47,078 nucleotides of DNA from NCBI GenBank assembly GCA_036559195.1, contig DATBTN010000044.1, positions 1 to 47,078 of the forward strand, given 5' to 3'. The position numbers were made by a program, and so were the translations under genes. Below the pieces are notes generated by a model. That model ran no database searches. It saw only the letters and a program-made list of their open reading frames with translations, and was not told the origin of the DNA. Below, in pieces: positions 39,418 to 47,078 of the stretch (position 1 is its first letter; every line of letters begins with the position of its first letter). The DNA is from Candidatus Baltobacteraceae bacterium. Its GTDB lineage: Bacteria > Vulcanimicrobiota > Vulcanimicrobiia > Vulcanimicrobiales > Vulcanimicrobiaceae.

Positions 39418-40323
39418 ATGAACACCCCCCAACGAATCGGGATCGTCGGTACGGGCCGCATGGGCGCCAACATCGCCAAGCGGCTTCACGAAACCGGCCA
39501 CCCGATCGCCGCCCTTTACGACGTCCGGCCCGAAGCGGCGATCGAAACCGCGCGCGAAACCGGCGGCGAGGCGACGCAATCGCTCGCGCGGGTCGCCGAA
39601 CTCGCCGACGTGATCCTCACCGTCGTCACCGACGACGCCGCCATGTACGCCATCTTCGCCCCCTCGGGGGAGAGCCTGCTGAGCGGCAATGTGGAGGGCA
39701 AACTCTTCGTCAACTGCGCGACCGTGACGCCGCGCGTGCACGTCGAGGTGCAGCGCCTCTGCGAGGAACGCGGCGCTCGTTCGCTCGAGGCCTGCATGGC
39801 CAGTTCCATCGCCCAGGCGCGCGAGGGGACGCTCTATTTAATGATCGGCGGTCGCCGAGCGGCGTTCGATTCGATCGAGCCCCTGCTCGCCAACATGAGC
39901 GCTTCGCTCATCTACATCGGGGAAGCCGGCCGCGCCGCGCAGGTCAAAGCGCTGGTGAACATGGTGATGAACGTCAATACGGCCGGGCTGGCCGAGGGCT
40001 TGGGGCTGGGCGACGCGCTGGGGCTCGATCTCAACCTGCTGCGCGACGTGTTCGCGCACACCGGAGCGAACTCGCGCGTCTTGGAAACCGACGGCGCCGA
40101 TATGCAGCATCGCGACCACGAGGTGTATTTTTCGGCCGCGCACGCCGCCAAGGATTCGGGCATCGCGCTCGGACTTGCGAAGAACGCAGGCCTGACGCTG
40201 CCCGTCGCTCGCGCGAGCTTCGACCAATACGAACGCATGAAGGCGCTCGGGCTCGGCGAACTCGACAAATCGGGTGTTTCGGAGTTGACCTTCGCATCGC
40301 GGCACGGGGTGGAAACGCGATGA
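39418..40323 (+). CDS. Beta-hydroxyacid dehydrogenase family NAD(P) oxidoreductase
   Basis: A 301-aa protein. ATG 39418 follows a strong GGAGGAA site. The Rossmann fold is RIGIVGTGRMGANIAKRL (GxGxxG). The segment ACMASSIAQAREGTLYLMIGG replaces the usual DAPVSGG substrate motif of 3-hydroxyisobutyrate dehydrogenases, and the catalytic Lys lies in QVKALVNMVMNVNTAGLAEGLGLG, with conserved K..N spacing. C-terminal DHEVYFSAAHAAKD..IAL is typical of the family. It most likely reduces or oxidises a beta-hydroxyacid or small aldehyde acid. The alpha/beta hydrolase gene overlaps its stop (ATGA), suggesting a two-step pathway; the substrate is unknown. Confidence 0.9.
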   Translation: MNTPQRIGIVGTGRMGANIAKRLHETGHPIAALYDVRPEAAIETARETGGEATQSLARVAELADVILTVVTDDAAMYAIFAPSGESLLSGNVEGKLFVNCATVTPRVHVEVQRLCEERGARSLEACMASSIAQAREGTLYLMIGGRRAAFDSIEPLLANMSASLIYIGEAGRAAQVKALVNMVMNVNTAGLAEGLGLGDALGLDLNLLRDVFAHTGANSRVLETDGADMQHRDHEVYFSAAHAAKDSGIALGLAKNAGLTLPVARASFDQYERMKALGLGELDKSGVSELTFASRHGVETR

Positions 40324-41108
40324 CGATCGAACGGCCGGTCGCGCTCGACGACGGCGCGCAGACGATCCTCGAGCAGTGGGGCACGAACGGGCCCGCGATG
40401 CTCTGCGTGCACGGCATGACGAGTTCGCGCAAGTCGTGGGAGCGTTTTGCGTTGCACTACGCGGATCGGTTTCGGATCTTTGCCTACGATCAGCGCGGAC
40501 ACGGCGATAGCAGCGGCGTCGAAGGACCGATGACGCTGCGCCGGTCGCTGGGCGATCTGTATAACGTGATGGACGCGATCGGCGAAAAAATCGACGTGTT
40601 AGCGGGTCATTCGTGGGGCGGCGCGATCGCGGTACTCGGCGGCGAGCGTTTCGACGTGCGCCGCGTGGTCGCGGTCGACCCGATGATTCGTCAGGCGTCG
40701 ACGCAGTGGTACGACGAGTTCCTCGGCGACCTGCGCGAGATATTCGCGCTGCATGGTGCGCGGCGCGATGCCAAGGTGCTTGATGAGTATGCGGATTGGC
40801 CGGAGATCGATCGCAACCGTAAGGTGCATGCGGTGCACTCGATGACGGCCGCGCCGATCGAAGGGTTACGCGATGAAAATCCACCCGAAGCCTGGGATTT
40901 ACGCGGCGACCTCACGGAGTATCCGAAGCCGCTGCTCCTAGCGATGGCTCAGGGCGGCGAGAGTATCGTCGCGCCCGCCGATCTTGCCTACCTGCACGAG
41001 CGCGCCGGTGCGAATGTGGCGATACGCGTCTTCGACGGGCAAGGGCACAATCTGCATCGCACGGATTTCGAGCGGTTTACGGCGACGCTCGACGAGTTTT
41101 TGCGCTAG
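40320..41108 (+). CDS. Alpha/beta hydrolase
   Basis: A 262-aa alpha/beta-hydrolase-fold protein, ATG 40320 overlapping the preceding TGA. It has the oxyanion/HG region MLCVHGMTSSRKSWERFA, DQRGHGDS, the nucleophile elbow GHSWGG (Ser in the middle), an acid residue candidate in LLLAMAQGGESIVAP and the catalytic His in GQGHNLHR. A cap region lies between the nucleophile and the acid. It could be an esterase, lactonase or C-C hydrolase; pairing with a beta-hydroxyacid dehydrogenase suggests a small-metabolite pathway. Its TAG stop overlaps the TAG of the convergent CAP gene in a shared CTAG. Confidence 0.9.
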   Translation: MTIERPVALDDGAQTILEQWGTNGPAMLCVHGMTSSRKSWERFALHYADRFRIFAYDQRGHGDSSGVEGPMTLRRSLGDLYNVMDAIGEKIDVLAGHSWGGAIAVLGGERFDVRRVVAVDPMIRQASTQWYDEFLGDLREIFALHGARRDAKVLDEYADWPEIDRNRKVHAVHSMTAAPIEGLRDENPPEAWDLRGDLTEYPKPLLLAMAQGGESIVAPADLAYLHERAGANVAIRVFDGQGHNLHRTDFERFTATLDEFLR

Positions 41109-41539
41109 CTGGAGAAGTCTTCGACGAAGAGCATCGCGCCGTCGGGGGTGACGGCGACGCCGATCCCTACGTGGCCGTAGTGGTTGTCGAGCATGTTGTC
41201 GCGATGTTCCGGACTGTTCAGCAGCGCGAGTTCCGCGCTCGATTCGTCCTCGCTCTCGGCGATGTTTTCGCCGGCATAAGCGGCCAGGGCGCCCGCGGCG
41301 CGCATGCGGTCGAAGGGCGAGAGCCCCTCGGGCGACGTGTGGGAGTAATAGTTGCGCCGCGCCATATCCAACGCGTGCTGCCGTGCCAGATCCGTGAGCT
41401 TTTCGTCCCAGGCTAGAGGGTGCAAGCCGTCGGAGACGCGGGTACGGTTCAGGTCGTCGAACATGCGCCGCTCAGCGCGCACCGCACTAGTATGCGGGCC
41501 TTGTATAACGAGAGCCAAGATCGTCGCGGCGAGGATCAT
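41105..41539 (-). CDS. CAP (SCP/PR1) domain protein
   Basis: A 144-aa secreted protein starting at ATG 41539. A short hydrophobic N-terminus (ILAATILALVIQG) acts as signal peptide or anchor. The CAP domain covers the rest: LNRTRVSDGLHPLAWDEKLTDLARQHALDMARRNYYSHTSPEGLSPFDRMRAAG, with the conserved His in NYYSHTSPEG, then AGENIAES and LNSPEHRDNMLDNHYGHVGIGV. The usual cavity residues (two His and two Glu: SHTS, GENI, PEHR) are present. CAP proteins of this YkwD type occur widely in bacteria with poorly known roles. It lies on the opposite strand immediately upstream of the rpoC control region. Confidence 0.92.
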   Translation of the reverse strand: MILAATILALVIQGPHTSAVRAERRMFDDLNRTRVSDGLHPLAWDEKLTDLARQHALDMARRNYYSHTSPEGLSPFDRMRAAGALAAYAGENIAESEDESSAELALLNSPEHRDNMLDNHYGHVGIGVAVTPDGAMLFVEDFSS

Positions 41540-41581
41540 ACGTTCGTGTTCGGCTGCCGACGCGCATATACAAGGGATTGA

Positions 41582-41600
41582 ATGTAAAGATTATGTAAAG
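41582..41600. promoter_or_regulatory. 11-bp-spaced direct repeat, possible response-regulator box
   Basis: ATGTAAAG occurs at 41582-41589 and 41593-41600, a period of 11 bp. On the minus strand it reads TTTACAT-N4-TTTACAT. Seven-base direct repeats one helical turn apart are typical of PhoB/OmpR-family operators. It lies between the divergent CAP gene (start 41539) and the rpoC promoter (41664-41692). Confidence 0.45.
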
Positions 41601-41663
41601 CAACCGAGTGGAATCTTAAGCGCTTCGGCGGCTCAAACGAAACCCGGGGCGAGGCTCTTCCAT

Positions 41664-41692
41664 TTGACCGAATTTTGGGGCGGTGATATACT
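41664..41692 (+). promoter_or_regulatory. Sigma70-type promoter for rpoC
   Basis: TTGACC (41664-41669), a 17-bp spacer, then TATACT (41687-41692): a near-consensus housekeeping promoter. Transcription would start near 41700, giving a leader of about 180 nt before the rpoC start codon. It is the clearest promoter in the window. Confidence 0.8.
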
Positions 41693-41699
41693 GTTCGCC

Positions 41700-41879
41700 T
41701 GTGTCCCGCACCTGAAAACTAGCAGACCGGTTAGAAGGAAAGCCTCGACGGGGGCGATCCGGCGGTTTGCTATTTTTGCGTCGGTCTGCGGCAACGGTGG
41801 GAGTCCTTACGTGACCTCGTGAGACGCACTCCCTGCGTAAGCCGGATCCGATGGCGGGCACACCTCTGCGGAGAACCAC
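41700..41879 (+). promoter_or_regulatory. Structured rpoC 5' leader
   Basis: The 340-bp space before rpoC (41540-41879) holds no gene. Its transcribed half shows three complementary pairs. GCAGACCG (41722-41729) pairs with CGGTCTGC (41782-41789). GATCCGGC (41756-41763) pairs with GCCGGATC (41841-41848). GGGAGT (41799-41804) pairs with ACTCCC (41828-41833). The first two interleave, so they must form a pseudoknot or alternate. A T5 run (41773-41777) lies inside. A GGAG site precedes the TTG start. This could be an autoregulatory leader; I cannot match a known family. Confidence 0.5.
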
Positions 41880-45683
<3,804 letters not shown>

Positions 45684-45706
45684 CAGTCGTTAGAACCACG
45701 CAAAAA

Positions 45707-45739
45707 AGAGAGCCGGCAGCAACGCCGGCTCTCTTTTTG
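45707..45739 (+). terminator. Intrinsic terminator after rpoC
   Basis: Perfect 11-bp stem AGAGAGCCGGC (45707-45717) and GCCGGCTCTCT (45724-45734), a 6-nt loop, then TTTTT. It begins 24 bp after the rpoC stop and is preceded by A-rich sequence, so it may also work in reverse. Confidence 0.95.
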
Positions 45740-45741
45740 TC

Positions 45742-46378
45742 TGTCATCCTGAGCCTGTCGAAGGACGGAGCCTGTCGAAGGACGGACCCAGTCGAACGAC
45801 GGGTGAATGACGCGCGCCCATGCTTCGACAAGCTCAGCATGACAAAAAAGCGTTCCCATTGTCATCCTGAGCCTGTCGAAGGACGGAGCTTGTCGAAAGG
45901 ACGGAGCCAGTCGAACGACGGGTGAATGACACGCACCCATGCTTCAGACAAGCTCAGCATGACAAAAAAGCGTTCCCTTTGCCATCCTGAGCCTGTCGAA
46001 GGACGGAGCTTGTCGAAGGACGGAGCCAGCCGAACGCCGGGTGAATGACACGCGCCCATGCTTCGACAAGCTCAGCATGACAAAAAAGCGTTCCCATTGT
46101 CATCCTGAGCCTGTCGAAGGACGGAGCCTGTCGAAGGACGGACCCAGTCGAACGACGGGTGAATGACACGCGCCCATGCCTCGACAAGCTCAGCATGACA
46201 AAAAAGCGTTCCCTTTGTCATCCTGAGCCTGTCGAAGGACGGAGCTTGTCGAAGGACGGACCCAGTCGAACGACGGGTGAATGACGCGCACCCATGCTTC
46301 GACAAGCTCAGCATGACAAAAAAGCGTTCCCATTGTCATCCTGAGCCTGTCGAAGGACGGAGCCTGTCGAAGGACGGA
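45742..46378. repeat. 118-bp tandem repeat array of the dispersed palindrome family
   Basis: Repeat starts (TCATCC core) are at 45744, 45862, 45982, 46100, 46218 and 46336: steps of 118, 120, 118, 118 and 118 bp, giving five full units and a truncated sixth. Each unit has TCATCCTGAGCCTGTCGAAG, a partial second copy, a variable centre with GACGGGTGAATGAC, and an inverted copy GCTTCGACAAGCTCAGCATG, followed by ACAAAAAAGCG. The two ends of a unit are complementary over about 22 bp with two mismatches, so each can form a long hairpin. It fills most of the 744 bp between rpoC and the prepilin gene. Open frames here in either strand are repeat artefacts. Confidence 0.93.
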
Positions 46379-46427
46379 GTGTCGCGTTCGTGTCGCTGCG
46401 TGAGGGCGCGCGGGCACTTGGTGTGTT

Positions 46428-47078
46428 GTGGAGTCGCGCGAGCGTGGGCTTTCGCTTATTGAGGTAACCGTCGGTATGGCCGTCGCCGTTATCGTCATGC
46501 TTGGTTTGTTGTCGGTGCTACAGCACGTGCTGCGATGGAATGCCACGCTGAACGCGCGCGACAACGAGCACGCGGCATTGGAGGCGCTCGTCAACCGCTG
46601 GGAGGCCGAAGCGGACTCGTCGTGGGCGATCTTTACGCCGACGCGCGACGTTCGCGGTGCCGATAACACCGACCGGCACGAACTCGACTTCTTTATGCGC
46701 GACGGCCGCGGGCGAGACTCGTTCTGGGCGTACACCTACGATAAAACATCCCACTCGCTCCAACGATACCTCTACGCGCAGCCCGGAGCGGTGCCGCAAG
46801 CCGACGGGGCGGCGATCGGCGAGGTTCGCTCCTTCGCGGCGACAACGTATCCAATTACCGCGCTGCAGGATCCGGCGTCACCGATTTACCAGCCGCTCTA
46901 TGGTGGCGGCCCGCTGCGGCCCGCCGCAGTGCATTTTGGCTACGGGCCCGATGTCGCAGGCGGCAACGCCATAACGCAAGTTCGTATCGTCGGCACGACA
47001 TACGCGCGACTACTAGAACTGTCGACACAAACCGCTCCAAGCGGATTCACCATAGTCTACCGCTACACACCGGCCCCG
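46428..47078 (+). CDS. Type IV prepilin-like protein, 3' partial
   Basis: An open frame from GTG 46428 to the window edge, 217 codons so far, no stop. It begins with a short positively charged leader and the prepilin-processing motif RGLSLIEV (G before LSLIE, Glu at +5), followed by a hydrophobic helix TVGMAVAVIVMLGLLSVL. Type IV pilin-like and type II secretion pseudopilins share this N-terminus. The body has a low-complexity linker-like start and a beta-rich part (DRHELDFFMRDGRG, HSLQRYLYAQPGA), consistent with a minor pilin or PilW/PulJ-like protein. The start choice is tentative: no strong ribosome-binding site is seen. Confidence 0.75.
   Translation, partial: MESRERGLSLIEVTVGMAVAVIVMLGLLSVLQHVLRWNATLNARDNEHAALEALVNRWEAEADSSWAIFTPTRDVRGADNTDRHELDFFMRDGRGRDSFWAYTYDKTSHSLQRYLYAQPGAVPQADGAAIGEVRSFAATTYPITALQDPASPIYQPLYGGGPLRPAAVHFGYGPDVAGGNAITQVRIVGTTYARLLELSTQTAPSGFTIVYRYTPAP

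Noticed and set aside
45742-46378. CRISPR-like array
   Set aside because: The 118-bp units are contiguous and repeat along their whole length. There are no unique spacers and no cas genes in the window.

Overview
The window is 47 kb of high-GC DNA (roughly 60-65% by eye) with compact operons, many GTG starts, and stop/start overlaps of the ATGA/GTGA type. Most of it is an exopolysaccharide/capsule locus. A c-di-GMP signalling block, the RNA polymerase gene rpoC and the start of a pilin gene follow. I saw no rRNA, tRNA, CRISPR array, transposase or phage gene. A dispersed 'TCATCCTGAGC..GTCGAAGGA' palindrome, a DGC/HD-GYP pair beside Wza/Wzc-type genes, and an rpoC not preceded by rpoB suggest an uncultured-type environmental bacterium. 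Candidatus Eremiobacterota (WPS-2) or a relative is my guess from style only.

Layout. 1-2.1 kb: a putative HExxH metalloprotein, a small secreted protein and a CelD-type GNAT acyltransferase. 2.4-5.7 kb (+): two polytopic GT-C glycosyltransferases and a SAM methyltransferase. 14.4-5.6 kb (-): one tightly overlapping seven-gene operon with GT2, DegT aminotransferase, Gfo/Idh dehydrogenase, WbpD-like acetyltransferase, FAD oxidoreductase, polysaccharide deacetylase, and a 927-aa protein joining a GINT1-like propeller to a putative glycosidase across one membrane segment. 14.6-19.0 kb: an ABC-2 exporter and a PqqD-type protein (+) face a signal-peptidase/nucleotidyltransferase fusion, an HPr-kinase-like protein and a 31-aa peptide gene with a strong ribosome-binding site (-). 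19.1-27.1 kb (+): VanZ-like protein, priming phosphoglycosyltransferase, GT4, WecC-like UDP-sugar dehydrogenase, glucuronyl C5-epimerase-like protein, O-antigen polymerase/ligase and another GT4. 29.2-27.1 kb (-): two GT4 enzymes. 29.5-38.4 kb (+): LuxR regulator, GGDEF-EAL protein, ATPase-HD-GYP protein, a secreted proline-rich protein, Wza-like export protein, Wzz/BY-kinase-like co-polymerase and a small receiver protein. 38.4-41.5 kb: lipoprotein, secreted coiled-coil protein, beta-hydroxyacid dehydrogenase, alpha/beta hydrolase, CAP protein. 41.5-45.7 kb: rpoC with its own promoter and a structured leader. 45.7-46.4 kb: terminator and a 118-bp tandem repeat array. 46.4 kb to the end: a prepilin-like gene cut by the window edge.

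How it works together (inference). UDP-sugar enzymes make acidic, amino- or acetamido-modified sugars. The phosphoglycosyltransferase and GTs assemble a lipid-linked repeat unit, a Wzy-like protein polymerises it, the deacetylase and C5-epimerase tailor it, and the Wzc/Wza-like pair exports it. Next to these sit a GGDEF domain with intact catalytic motifs, a degenerate EAL domain and an intact HD-GYP domain, so production is probably tied to c-di-GMP. No Wzx flippase is visible.

The most novel-looking element is at 14.6-19.0 kb: a 31-aa peptide with a YxxPxV leader-like motif and a C-terminal Ser, encoded with an HprK-like kinase, a PqqD-type protein, an S26/nucleotidyltransferase fusion and an ABC exporter. 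No lasso cyclase or transglutaminase-like protease is present. This looks like a minimal peptide-modification system embedded in a polysaccharide locus.
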